From the NCBI RefSeq assembly GCF_031191545.1, contig NZ_CP133472.1, positions 186,001-250,000 of the forward strand: a stretch of DNA of 64,000 nt. Direction: 5' to 3'. The translations under genes were made by a program, and so were the position numbers. Positions 8,052 to 16,099 of this stretch are shown in pieces. The notes below the pieces were generated by a model that saw only the letters and a program-made list of their open reading frames with translations, was not told where the DNA came from and did not search any database. Numbering within the stretch: position 1 is the first letter of the stretch; each line of letters starts with the position of its first letter. The stretch comes from Schaalia odontolytica. GTDB lineage: Bacteria > Actinomycetota > Actinomycetes > Actinomycetales > Actinomycetaceae.

Positions 8052-8837
8052 CTAGTATTTTCCCGCGGCGGCGCGAATCAGCGTGAGTGCGACCGCGCCG
8101 GCCGTGGAGGAACGCAGGACGTTGTCACCCAGCCCGATCGTGGAAGCGCCGGCGTCCACCAGCCGCGCGGTCTCGTGTTCTCCGATACCGCCCTCCGGTC
8201 CCACGATGAGCGCGATGCGCGCGGGCAGCGCACCACCACAGGCTTGCTGAATGCGCGCCAGCGCGACCCCCAGCGAGACCGTGGCCTCCTCGTGGCAGAC
8301 GAAGGCCACCCCGGCCTCGTCAGTGAGATCGCAAATCCAGGTAGCCAGATCGCTACTATCCTTGACCTCCTCGACGACGGGTACGAACGCGCGGCGCGAC
8401 TGCTTGGCGGCGGCGCGCGCAACGCCCTCCCATTTCGCGCGCCCCTTGTCGGCCTTCGGGCCCTTCCATTGGACGATCGCCCGCTGCGACGCCCACGGGA
8501 TCACCCGGTCGATACCGATCTCGGTGCAGATCTCGACGGCGGCTTCGTCGCGTCCGCCCTTGGCCAGTGCCTGAACGAGCACGATCTCGGGACGGGGAGC
8601 CTCCTCCTGCACGAGCTCGCGCACGACGAGGGACAGTGACGACTTGTCACTGCCGCTCACCTCACACGTCGCGCGCAGACCGAACCCGTCGACAACATCG
8701 ACCCACTCACCCGCACCGATTCTGCGCACTGAGGCGGCATGGCGTCCCTCCGCTCCGGCAAGTGTCACCGTTTCTCCCACGGACAGGGTGTCAATCGACG
8801 GGGTCAGGTCCTCGGAAAGGAAAACGGGCAACGTCAC
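8052..8837 (-). CDS. rsmE: 16S rRNA (uracil-1498-N3)-methyltransferase
   Basis: A 261-residue SPOUT-class methyltransferase that modifies U1498 of 16S rRNA using S-adenosylmethionine. The C-terminal SAM-binding trefoil knot shows IALIVGPEGGIGEHE and GDNVLRSSTAGAVAL. The N-terminal half has the PUA-like region (EGRHAASVRRIGAGEW) and ALAKGGRDE. It begins with GTG 6 nt after the dnaJ stop, so it is the last gene of hrcA-dnaJ-rsmE, the usual actinobacterial and firmicute order. Heat-shock co-regulation through HrcA is likely. Confidence 0.95.
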   Translation of the reverse strand: MTLPVFLSEDLTPSIDTLSVGETVTLAGAEGRHAASVRRIGAGEWVDVVDGFGLRATCEVSGSDKSSLSLVVRELVQEEAPRPEIVLVQALAKGGRDEAAVEICTEIGIDRVIPWASQRAIVQWKGPKADKGRAKWEGVARAAAKQSRRAFVPVVEEVKDSSDLATWICDLTDEAGVAFVCHEEATVSLGVALARIQQACGGALPARIALIVGPEGGIGEHETARLVDAGASTIGLGDNVLRSSTAGAVALTLIRAAAGKY

Positions 8838-8843
8838 GGCGCA

Positions 8844-9962
8844 TCACCCCATGAAGGTGTCGCGGAGCTTGTCAAAAAACGAGGACTGCTGGCGATGCGG
8901 CTCCACACGCACCTCTCCGCGCACCTTCGCGAGCTCCTCAAGCAGCTCGCGCGACTTGTCGTCGAGCTTCTTAGGAATCTGCACATCGACATGCACATGC
9001 ATGGAGCCGCGACCCGACCGCTGCAGGTGCCCGACGCCCAGGCCTTCCAGGACGATGTCGTCGTTGGGCTGGGTGCCCGGATTAATCGTGACGGTCTTCT
9101 TGCCGTCGAGGGTCTCGAGCTCGAATTCGGTACCCAGGGCCGCCGTCGTCATCGGGATCGTGATCCACGTGTGCAGGTCATCCCCGCGACGATCGAAGAC
9201 CGGGTGCTTCTTCTCGCGGATCGAGAGGTAGAGGTCGCCGTTGGGGCCGCCGCCCTGTCCGACCTCGGCCTCGCCGCTCACGCGGATCTGCGTGCCCTCG
9301 CTGGCACCCGCGGGAATGTTGATGTTGAGGGTGCGGCGCGTGCGCACTCGGCCCGCGCCCGAGCATTCCACACAGGGCGTGGCGATCGTGTCACCGTAGC
9401 CTTGGCAGGACGGACACGGTGTCTGCGTCTGCATGCGCCCGAAGAGCGAGTTCTGGATCTGGGTAACGAAGCCGGAACCGTGACAGGTCGAGCACTGCGT
9501 GGGCGAGGTGCCCGGCTGACACATCGAGCCGTGGCAGGAGTCGCACAGGACGTGGGTATCGAAGGCCACTTCCTTCGCAGCGCCAAAAGCAGCGTCCTCC
9601 AGCGTGATATCGACGACCACCTGACGATCCTTGCCCCGGCGCACGCGCGATGCGGGACCCGCAGACGAGGCACCGAAGCCACCGCTGAACATGGCCTCGA
9701 AGATGTCGGAGAATCCACCGAATCCAGCGCCCGCTCCTGCTCCGCCACCGCGCAACGCGTCCGGGCCACCGATGTCATACATCTGGCGCTTGTCCGGATC
9801 CGAGAGGGTCTCGTAGGCCACGGACAGCTCCTTGAAGGCCTCTTCCGAGTCAGCTCCCGCGTAGTCGGGATGCAGCTTACGCGCGAGCTTGCGGTAGGCC
9901 TTCTTGATCTCGTCCTGGCTGGCGTCACGGGCGACGCCGAGGACCTCGTAGTAGTCTCTCAC
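8844..9962 (-). CDS. dnaJ: Chaperone DnaJ (DnaJ2 type, in the hrcA operon)
   Basis: A 372-residue Hsp40 co-chaperone of DnaK. The J domain has the HPD motif at residues 31-33 (KLHPDYAG), followed by a Gly-rich linker. The zinc-finger domain has all four repeats: [24 protein letters not shown] and CVECSGAG. Translation starts at GTG 9962. Its position directly after hrcA marks it as the second DnaJ paralogue of actinobacteria, under HrcA/CIRCE control rather than in a dnaK-grpE operon. Confidence 0.97.
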   Translation of the reverse strand: MRDYYEVLGVARDASQDEIKKAYRKLARKLHPDYAGADSEEAFKELSVAYETLSDPDKRQMYDIGGPDALRGGGAGAGAGFGGFSDIFEAMFSGGFGASSAGPASRVRRGKDRQVVVDITLEDAAFGAAKEVAFDTHVLCDSCHGSMCQPGTSPTQCSTCHGSGFVTQIQNSLFGRMQTQTPCPSCQGYGDTIATPCVECSGAGRVRTRRTLNINIPAGASEGTQIRVSGEAEVGQGGGPNGDLYLSIREKKHPVFDRRGDDLHTWITIPMTTAALGTEFELETLDGKKTVTINPGTQPNDDIVLEGLGVGHLQRSGRGSMHVHVDVQIPKKLDDKSRELLEELAKVRGEVRVEPHRQQSSFFDKLRDTFMG

Positions 9963-10024
9963 GCTTGCTATTCCTTCTCGTGGGGTCGTTCGTTCATCGT
10001 CTTAGGTCTCGGCACAGGACCGAG

Positions 10025-11068
10025 TTAGCTATGTGCTTGCTGAGCGAGGTATCGGGACAGGTAGGCGGCCACCGCCCGCACCGAACTCATGGTGCGCGCG
10101 TAGTCCATCCTCATGGGGCCGACGATGCCCAGGTGGGCGGAGCCGTCGCTCTCGTCGGAGCCCGCCCGATAGGTGCCGGTGACGACGGCCGTCTCAGACA
10201 GGCCATCGTGGGGGTTCTCGGTGCCGATACTGACGTGCAGGTCGTCGCCCTGATCGGCCTCGGCGAAGAGGCGCATGAGAACGACTTGCTCTTCGAGTGC
10301 GTCCAAAACGGGGGCGATGTCGTGGAAGTCAAGGGCCCCGCGCGCCAGGTTCGCGGCACCGGCTACGACTATCTTCGACTCGCTCTGGCCACTCAGCACA
10401 TCGGTCAGGGCGGTGCCGATCGCGGCGACAGTTCCGACGAGTTCGGGGCGGGCCGAGGCCGTGGCCGCGTCGACGCAGGCCTGCGCGGTTGCACAGGTGG
10501 CACCGTCACAATGGCGTCGCAGGAGCTCGCGCGCCTCGCGCAATTGCCCGTCGCCGAGGGGTGCGTTGAAACTGAGGGTGCGCTCCCCGACCTCGCCGTC
10601 CGCGGTGACAACGACGACGAGGAGGCGGCCCGGCGCGAGGTCAATGACCTCAAGGTGCTTCAGCAGGCGCGCGCGCGCGACCGGGTACTGGACGAGGGCC
10701 ACCTGATGCGTCACCTGTGCCAGGAGGCGCACCGAGCGTTCCACGACGTCGTCGATGTCAACTGATTCGGAGAGGAAAGTCTCGAGGGCGGCGCGCTCGG
10801 GGCCGCTCATGGGCTTGAGTTCGGCGAGCCGGTCGACAAAGACCCGGTAGCCGCGGTCCGTGGGGACGCGACCGGCGGAGGTGTGGGGCTGGTAGATGAG
10901 TCCGGCTTCCTCCAGCACCGCCATGTCGTTGCGGATCGTCGCGGAGGAGACGCCGAGTCCGCCCGCCGCGATGGCCTTTGAGCCGACAGGCTCACGAGTG
11001 GCCACATACTGGGTGACGATGGCCCGCAGGACGTCAAGCCTGCGGTTCTGTGCGCTGTTGCGCGTCAT
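10025..11068 (-). CDS. hrcA: Heat-inducible transcriptional repressor HrcA
   Basis: A 347-residue repressor that binds CIRCE operators and is stabilised by GroEL. The N-terminal winged helix includes RREPVGSKAI-like sequence (TREPVGSKAI), VSSATIRNDMAVLEEAGLI and the following TSAGRVPTDRGYR. The ATG at 11068 lies 16 bp from a CIRCE element, so the gene is autoregulated. It heads the hrcA-dnaJ-rsmE operon, with 62 bp to dnaJ. Confidence 0.97.
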   Translation of the reverse strand: MTRNSAQNRRLDVLRAIVTQYVATREPVGSKAIAAGGLGVSSATIRNDMAVLEEAGLIYQPHTSAGRVPTDRGYRVFVDRLAELKPMSGPERAALETFLSESVDIDDVVERSVRLLAQVTHQVALVQYPVARARLLKHLEVIDLAPGRLLVVVVTADGEVGERTLSFNAPLGDGQLREARELLRRHCDGATCATAQACVDAATASARPELVGTVAAIGTALTDVLSGQSESKIVVAGAANLARGALDFHDIAPVLDALEEQVVLMRLFAEADQGDDLHVSIGTENPHDGLSETAVVTGTYRAGSDESDGSAHLGIVGPMRMDYARTMSSVRAVAAYLSRYLAQQAHS

Positions 11069-11084
11069 GCCATCTCCTCCCTGC

Positions 11085-11111
11085 CTGGCACTCCTACTTC
11101 CTGAGTGCCAA
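11085..11111. promoter_or_regulatory. CIRCE operator of hrcA-dnaJ-rsmE
   Basis: CTGGCACTC (11085-11093) and GAGTGCCAA (11103-11111) are separated by exactly 9 nt, as in the CIRCE consensus TTAGCACTC-N9-GAGTGCTAA. The inner arms TGGCACTC/GAGTGCCA are a perfect inverted repeat, 16 bp upstream of hrcA. HrcA binding is expected from the family. Confidence 0.93.
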
Positions 11112-11199
11112 TGCTACTCCTGGCAACCAACCGGGAGCGACAGGAGACCCCGTCGACGCATGCGCCCTGCGCGAACGTCACTCGCGGGCCGCACCCGAC

Positions 11200-12102
11200 C
11201 TACTGTGCCCAGGGAACGGTCACGAAGTCGATGAGTTGCTCAACCCGGCCGAGTAGCGCGGGTTCAAGATCGCGGTACGTACGCACGGTGGACAGAATCT
11301 TCTTCCACCCCATCGCAATGTCGCGCTGGTCAGCGTGGGGCCATCCAAGCGCATCAAGCGTCCCGTGCTTGATGTCGATATCGCGAGGAATATCCGGCCA
11401 TTGCGATAGGCCCAGGCGAGCAGGCTTGACGGCCTGCCAGATGTCAACGAAGGGATGCCCGAGGACGAGGACGGCATCCGGCCACCGCTCGGAGACGGCC
11501 CGCGCAATACGAGACTCCTTCGATCCGGGGACCATGTGGTCGACGAGGACCCCCGCACGCGCCGTATCGGTCGGCTCAAACACCTCCAGAACCGCCTCTA
11601 AGTTGTCGACACCCTCAAGCAGCTGAACGGCAATACCGGCCTCGGCCAGGTCCTCTCCCCAGACGTGCTGAACAAGTTCTGCGTCGTGACGCCCCTCCAC
11701 CCAAATGCGCGAGCGCTTGGCAACCTTGGGACCGCTCGAAGCAGGGGCGAAGGAACCGGAGTTCGTAATGCGTCGCCCCGACGCACTGACCTGCACACTC
11801 GACGAGGCCTGGGTGGGAGCCGGGCGGGGAGGCAGCGCCGCGATGGGACGCCCTTCCAGCCAAAAGCCGGGACCGAGAGGGAAGGAACGACGAACGCCTC
11901 GGCGATTCTCAAGTTCGACAAGGTGAACGCCGCCGGACTTTTCGACCCGTGTGACGGCACCGACCCAGCCGGAGGCGACGTCCTCCAGGACCATGCCGAT
12001 CTCAACGTGGACGGCCTGCGAACGCGGACGCCTTGCCCCCGGCCCGTCGCGATGCGGGTCGTGGTCGAAGATGTTGCGGCCGTACGGATCTGAGCTATTC
12101 AC
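11200..12102 (-). CDS. DUF3097 family protein
   Basis: A 300-residue protein of an actinobacterial family of unknown function often found near hrcA and hemW, as here. The N-terminal half resembles a small beta-domain (MVLEDVASGWVGAVTRVEKSG through PLGPGFWLEGRPI). The C-terminal half contains RIWVEGRHDAELV and AGVLVDHMVPGSKES. An acidic residue in VEGRHD followed by LVDHMV resembles the E...DxD layout of Toprim nucleotidyl-transfer domains, but this is motif-level only. The start is GTG 12102, with TAAAGT about 7 nt before it, so the mRNA may be leaderless. Confidence 0.85.
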   Translation of the reverse strand: MNSSDPYGRNIFDHDPHRDGPGARRPRSQAVHVEIGMVLEDVASGWVGAVTRVEKSGGVHLVELENRRGVRRSFPLGPGFWLEGRPIAALPPRPAPTQASSSVQVSASGRRITNSGSFAPASSGPKVAKRSRIWVEGRHDAELVQHVWGEDLAEAGIAVQLLEGVDNLEAVLEVFEPTDTARAGVLVDHMVPGSKESRIARAVSERWPDAVLVLGHPFVDIWQAVKPARLGLSQWPDIPRDIDIKHGTLDALGWPHADQRDIAMGWKKILSTVRTYRDLEPALLGRVEQLIDFVTVPWAQ

Positions 12103-12127
12103 CTGGCATACTTTAGCGGTGCCCGCG

Positions 12128-12958
12128 TCAGTGCAGGATCACGGCACGAATGAACATCGACACGAGGGCTGCCAGGATCCACGACGACACGGAACCGATG
12201 AGGAACTCCTCGGCCTTTTCCCCCGTGGAGTCCTGCGAGATCTCCGGGAATCGAATGACCCCCTTGGCCGCGACGACGGCAGCGATGGCCACTTCCGCGC
12301 CGGTACCGGCCAGAACGATGATAAGGAGCCTTTCTAGAGGCCCGATCCAACGACCACCGCGCAGCGCCGTCACTTCTTCCTCTTCGTCCGCTGCGGGCGC
12401 GGAAACAATGGACAGCGCCCCGGAGATCACCGGAGGATCCACGACCTCGGAGTCAGCCTCATCCTCGTCCCGATCCTCAGACACCGCCGCCGGCATCGCC
12501 GGGAGGACGGGCGCATTGATCCAACCGGGAACGGGATCGGAAGCGCGTCCACGCGCGCACTGGAGGATCGCCGTGATCAGGTGATTGACGGGCCCCGTCA
12601 CCAGGAAGAGGACCGTAATAATCAGATCGATCGAACGCCCCGACAGCAGCGAGAGCAGCGGATACTTCGCCGGATTCAGGCTCATGAGGGCGACGAAGCC
12701 GACGGATGCCAAAGCCCACCGCCCCAAAACTCCGCGCGCCGACGGATCGGCGAGGTCCCAGGCGAACCACGCGACCGCCAGGACCGCGCCAATCGCGTTC
12801 GCGACGGAGCTCACCCCCAGGATGAACCACGAGTAGCAGATCACCGCGAGAAGAAGCGTTAGGAAGATCGAGAGGCGTCGTGACCACCGTCGCGGATCAG
12901 ATGTGAGAAGAACGGTAAGCTCCGAGGCGGCGATTCCCAGGAGAAGGACTTCATGCAC
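12128..12958 (-). CDS. Polytopic membrane protein partner of SatD (DUF3307-like)
   Basis: A 276-residue integral membrane protein. Hydrophobic segments follow the N-terminal EVLLLGIAASELTVLL: FLTLLLAVICYSWFILG, AIGAVLAVAWFAW, LASVGFVALMSL and LIITVLFLVTGPVNHLI. An acidic cytoplasmic-looking loop of about 60 residues then leads to two C-terminal segments (LLIIVLAGTGAEVAIAAVV and SWILAALVSMFI). The C-terminal pattern (RGGRWIGPLERLL, then KAEEFLIGS) resembles DUF3307 proteins found next to satD. The GTG at 12958 is favoured over a TTG at 12973 because GGAGG lies 6 nt upstream; it overlaps the satD stop by 8 nt. Function is unknown; translational coupling suggests a joint role. Confidence 0.75.
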   Translation of the reverse strand: MHEVLLLGIAASELTVLLTSDPRRWSRRLSIFLTLLLAVICYSWFILGVSSVANAIGAVLAVAWFAWDLADPSARGVLGRWALASVGFVALMSLNPAKYPLLSLLSGRSIDLIITVLFLVTGPVNHLITAILQCARGRASDPVPGWINAPVLPAMPAAVSEDRDEDEADSEVVDPPVISGALSIVSAPAADEEEEVTALRGGRWIGPLERLLIIVLAGTGAEVAIAAVVAAKGVIRFPEISQDSTGEKAEEFLIGSVSSWILAALVSMFIRAVILH

Positions 12959-13640
12959 GTGCAGCCTCCGCAATAATGAGAGACGACTGGATCAACCCCG
13001 CCCCCGTGCCCCGGGCGAAGTCGGAAATGGCCTGCTGCGACAGCTTCTCGGCTCGAGCGATTTCCACCTGCGTCTTACCAAGAAGAAGCTCAGCTGTAAT
13101 GCGACGATGACGCGCGGAAAGCTTGAGGATCGCGTGATCGCGCAGGCTCAGCAGGGCGTTGATGCACGTCTGGCAATGACTCGAGAACGCCGACTCGACC
13201 GAGGCGTGCGCCATGAACCAGGTGCGGATGAAAGGATTCGAAGAATCCTGAACGTCATGTGCGCGATTAATTGCTGCCCGAGCCGCCCACCAAGCGGACC
13301 CATCCTGAAGTTGAGCAGACTCAGACCCGCGCGAACGTTCGGGAGCCAGCCGCTGCACTCCCGAGGAGAACTCTTCAATCTGCCCCGCACCGATTCCAAA
13401 ACGTAGCTGGAGCGGCGCAGGAAGAAGAAGCTGCGCACGCAGGGTAAGAAGAAGCGCATCCTCAAGCGTGTAAGCCACCGCCTGGAATTCGTCGCCGACC
13501 GTCGGGTACGGAGCCTGCAGCAGCGCGAGACCTTCGCTCGCGTCCCCAAGAGCGGCTTCAAAGACTCCCTGGGCCTCTGTACGATTGGTCAGCGTACGAG
13601 AGCCCACGATGTCGGCAATGACAGCATATCGAAGAGTCAC
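12951..13640 (-). CDS. SatD family protein with C-terminal helix-turn-helix
   Basis: A 229-residue protein with the SatD family signatures YAVIADIVGSR near the N-terminus and YPTVGDEFQAVAY around residue 50. The C-terminal 55 residues (LSARHRRITAELLLGKTQVEIARAEKLSQQAI and onward, in shorter pieces) look like a helix-turn-helix of the sigma-4 or LuxR style. The N-terminal motifs recall the two metal-binding Asp positions of class III nucleotide cyclases (Asp10 and Asp50), but that is only a resemblance. Translation starts at GTG 13640, 15 nt from an inverted repeat that may be its own operator. It overlaps the membrane-protein gene downstream. Confidence 0.8.
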   Translation of the reverse strand: MTLRYAVIADIVGSRTLTNRTEAQGVFEAALGDASEGLALLQAPYPTVGDEFQAVAYTLEDALLLTLRAQLLLPAPLQLRFGIGAGQIEEFSSGVQRLAPERSRGSESAQLQDGSAWWAARAAINRAHDVQDSSNPFIRTWFMAHASVESAFSSHCQTCINALLSLRDHAILKLSARHRRITAELLLGKTQVEIARAEKLSQQAISDFARGTGAGLIQSSLIIAEAARA

Positions 13641-13655
13641 AATACCACACTTTTC

Positions 13656-13677
13656 CTTGTATACAGCTCTTCACAAG
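13656..13677. promoter_or_regulatory. Inverted repeat CTTGT-N12-ACAAG, proximal copy
   Basis: CTTGT (13656-13660) and ACAAG (13673-13677) with a 12-bp spacer beginning AT. It sits 15 bp upstream of the satD GTG, overlapping the expected promoter and leader, which fits an operator, perhaps for the HTH of SatD itself. Confidence 0.5.
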
Positions 13678-13839
13678 CTCCCCCATAAAGGAACCCTGCA
13701 AATTACTCGGCTTCACATGACGCATCTAGGCAAACATATTTCAACCATGATGTCAACACTATCGGGACGCTATACCAGCTTGTCACATCGCACACTCTCA
13801 TCGCATGTCAAACAGCTAACAACCATGCCCACACATGTG

Positions 13840-13861
13840 CTTGTATTTCGCACATTACAAG
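13840..13861. promoter_or_regulatory. Inverted repeat CTTGT-N12-ACAAG, distal copy
   Basis: CTTGT (13840-13844) and ACAAG (13857-13861) have the same 12-bp spacer length, also beginning AT, and GCT follows the right arm of both copies closely. Two copies 184 bp apart in one AT-rich region suggest cooperative or looping regulation. Confidence 0.45.
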
Positions 13862-13939
13862 CTATATTGCGGCGATTGACGCCTCCGACGAATGTTTACC
13901 ACTATATGAGTATTCCGCTGCAAAGGCAGCAATTCATCG

Positions 13940-15232
13940 TCAGTAGCCCATGATTTCGCGGGTGACATAGTCCGCAAGAAGGCGCCCACGCAGCGTCAAA
14001 ACAACGCGTCCAGACAGAGCTGAAGCCCCGTCAATGAGACCATCGGCGATGAGCGCAGCGATACGGCCACCGGACGGCGTGCCCGACCCGTCGGGCACTG
14101 ACAGACCCGGCAGCCCCTGAATAGCGACCCCCTCAGAGGTGCGCACGCCCAGCATGACGCGCTCCAGTTCGCGCGCATCCGCGTCGAGAATCTCGCCGCC
14201 GTAGGCGGGAGAATGCCCCGCTCTCAGACGCCCCGCATAGGCCCCCGGGTTCTTCACGTTCCACCAGCGCGCGCGCCCCATGTGGGAGTGCGCGCCCGGC
14301 CCAAAACCCCACCAGTCCCAGTCTCGCCAGTAGGCCAAATTATGCGCGGAAGCATGTTCAAAGTGGGTCGACGACCGCCCCGAGGAGTGATCAGCCTCAG
14401 TCACGCGCGCGAAGTTTGAGATCTCGTACCACGCATACCCGGCCTCACCAAGGAGGGCATCGGCAAGCTCGTATTTGGCGGCTTCGTCGTCCGGGTCCGG
14501 TGTCGGCAACTCTCCCCTCGCCACCTGAGCGCCCATCTTCGTCCCCTCCTCGACGACCAGAGCGTATGCGCTGACATGGTCAGGCTCGTAGGACAGAGCC
14601 GCACGCAGGGAGGTTTCCCAGTCCTTGAGACTCTCCCCCGGCGTTCCATAGATGAGATCCACCGAGGTCGACAGGCCCGCCTCCTTTGCCCACTCGACAA
14701 CGAGGGGCACTCGCTCGGGCGTATGAGTACGATCCAGGGTCGCCAGGATCGCGGGCACGGCTGACTGCATACCGAATGACACTCGCGTGAAACCGGCGGC
14801 GGCCAGCTCCGCGAGCCCCTGGCGCGTCACCGTGTCAGGATTGGCCTCGAGGGTCACTTCCGCTTCGGGAGCAATCCCGATACGTTCGCGCAGACCGGCG
14901 AGGATCTCGATCAGCTCCGCAGTGTCCAGCATCGTCGGCGTGCCGCCGCCAAAAAACAACGTACGAGCCTGCCGGGTGGGCAGCCCGGCCTCGGACATGA
15001 CGCGTGAGGCCAGCTGGGCCTCGGCGAGAACGGAGGGAGCATAATCCCCCACCCGCGCGCCCGGCCCAAAGCCGACAGTGTAGGTATTGAAATCGCAGTA
15101 GCCGCAGCGCACACGACAGAACGGCACGTGCACATACACGGACAGCGGACGACCACGATCGGCCTCAACGAGGCCGGGGTCCAGCGAGCCGTCAGGTGAC
15201 CAGCGCTGACCCTCGGGCTGGGCCGGGCTCAC
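13940..15232 (-). CDS. hemW: Radical SAM protein HemW (heme chaperone)
   Basis: A 430-residue protein related to oxygen-independent coproporphyrinogen oxidase. The cluster motif is CRVRCGYC in YVHVPFCRVRCGYCDFNTY, followed by FFGGGTPTMLD and VTLEANPD. HemW proteins lack coproporphyrinogen oxidase activity and act in heme insertion; HemW and HemN differ mainly in the N-terminal extension. The start is GTG 15232. It follows trmB by 24 bp in the lepA-trmB-hemW operon; lepA-hemW adjacency is widely conserved. Confidence 0.92.
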   Translation of the reverse strand: MSPAQPEGQRWSPDGSLDPGLVEADRGRPLSVYVHVPFCRVRCGYCDFNTYTVGFGPGARVGDYAPSVLAEAQLASRVMSEAGLPTRQARTLFFGGGTPTMLDTAELIEILAGLRERIGIAPEAEVTLEANPDTVTRQGLAELAAAGFTRVSFGMQSAVPAILATLDRTHTPERVPLVVEWAKEAGLSTSVDLIYGTPGESLKDWETSLRAALSYEPDHVSAYALVVEEGTKMGAQVARGELPTPDPDDEAAKYELADALLGEAGYAWYEISNFARVTEADHSSGRSSTHFEHASAHNLAYWRDWDWWGFGPGAHSHMGRARWWNVKNPGAYAGRLRAGHSPAYGGEILDADARELERVMLGVRTSEGVAIQGLPGLSVPDGSGTPSGGRIAALIADGLIDGASALSGRVVLTLRGRLLADYVTREIMGY

Positions 15233-15256
15233 GAGCGTGTTCCAACCGTCACGGCA

Positions 15257-16099
15257 TCAGCCACGCGGGCAACGAATGCCAACGACATCGTGGGCGCGAC
15301 GGCCCGCATCGATACCGCGAGTCTCGAAGTGGGTGACAACGCGCCCTTCGAAGCGCGGGGCGAAACCACCGCGCTGCGGCTGCGGATCCGCCGGATCCGG
15401 GCGCTCTCCCGCGTGCGGGTTATCAAAGAGTTCGCAGGCCTCGATCACGTCGCGCATCTGCCAGGCGTAGTCATCCCAATCCGTGGCCAGGCGCCATGCT
15501 CCCCCGTCGCGCAGCAGGCGCGCGACCTCGAGAGCGAAGGAATCGGAGACGAGGCGACGCTTGCGGTGCCGGGCTTTGCGCCACGGGTCAGGGAAGAAAG
15601 TCCAGACCTCATCTACGCAGGCATCCCCGAGCATGATCGGGAGGGCCTGCGCAGCGTCGGCCTCAATGACGCGGATATTGCCCACGTCGGCCTCGACCGC
15701 CTTGGAGACGAGCTTGGCGATACCGGGCACCCACACCTCAAGGGCCAGAAAGTTGCGCTCAGGATGGGCGGCCGCAGCCGCGACGATCTGCTCACCTGTG
15801 CCCGAACCAATCTCGAGAGTCACGGGGGCGCTGCCCCCGAAGAGGTCAGTCAGATCGAGCGCAAAGTCCTGCGCGACAGTCGTATATCCGATCCCGCGAC
15901 GCGGCTCGACCACGAAGCGATGCGCGTGCGCCTCCCACGTGCGCGCAAGGTTCGCGGGCAGCTCGCGAGTGCGCCGCGTGAAGGACTTCGTGCGGCTCAT
16001 GAAAACCGTGCCCTCGGGGGCCTCGCCCGGACGTCGCTCCGCAGGCTGCTCGCCTGGAGCGGGGCCCTCCACGGCCTCGTTCATCTGGTCCCCGCTCAC
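15257..16099 (-). CDS. trmB: tRNA (guanine-N7)-methyltransferase
   Basis: A 280-residue class I SAM methyltransferase that makes m7G46 in tRNA. The SAM-binding motif is [42 protein letters not shown] and the C-terminal ATDWDDYA motif are TrmB-specific. The first about 50 residues are a Pro/Glu/Ala-rich extension ([19 protein letters not shown]) that is probably unstructured. The GTG at 16099 overlaps the lepA stop (GTGA); an ATG at 16084 is the alternative start. Confidence 0.94.
   Translation of the reverse strand: MSGDQMNEAVEGPAPGEQPAERRPGEAPEGTVFMSRTKSFTRRTRELPANLARTWEAHAHRFVVEPRRGIGYTTVAQDFALDLTDLFGGSAPVTLEIGSGTGEQIVAAAAAHPERNFLALEVWVPGIAKLVSKAVEADVGNIRVIEADAAQALPIMLGDACVDEVWTFFPDPWRKARHRKRRLVSDSFALEVARLLRDGGAWRLATDWDDYAWQMRDVIEACELFDNPHAGERPDPADPQPQRGGFAPRFEGRVVTHFETRGIDAGRRAHDVVGIRCPRG

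Larger units (their letters stand above)
13641..13939. other. AT-rich intergenic region upstream of satD
   Basis: No convincing gene is present in these 299 bp; the base composition is clearly lower in GC than the flanks. It holds two inverted-repeat boxes listed separately and a half-site CTTGT near 13778. A 122-codon open frame crosses it on the plus strand but lacks a ribosome-binding site, protein-like composition and recognisable motifs. Confidence 0.7.

Noticed and set aside
13585-13953. A 122-codon plus-strand open frame over the satD upstream region
   Set aside because: It overlaps the start of satD and the end of hemW, has no Shine-Dalgarno sequence and no protein-like composition.
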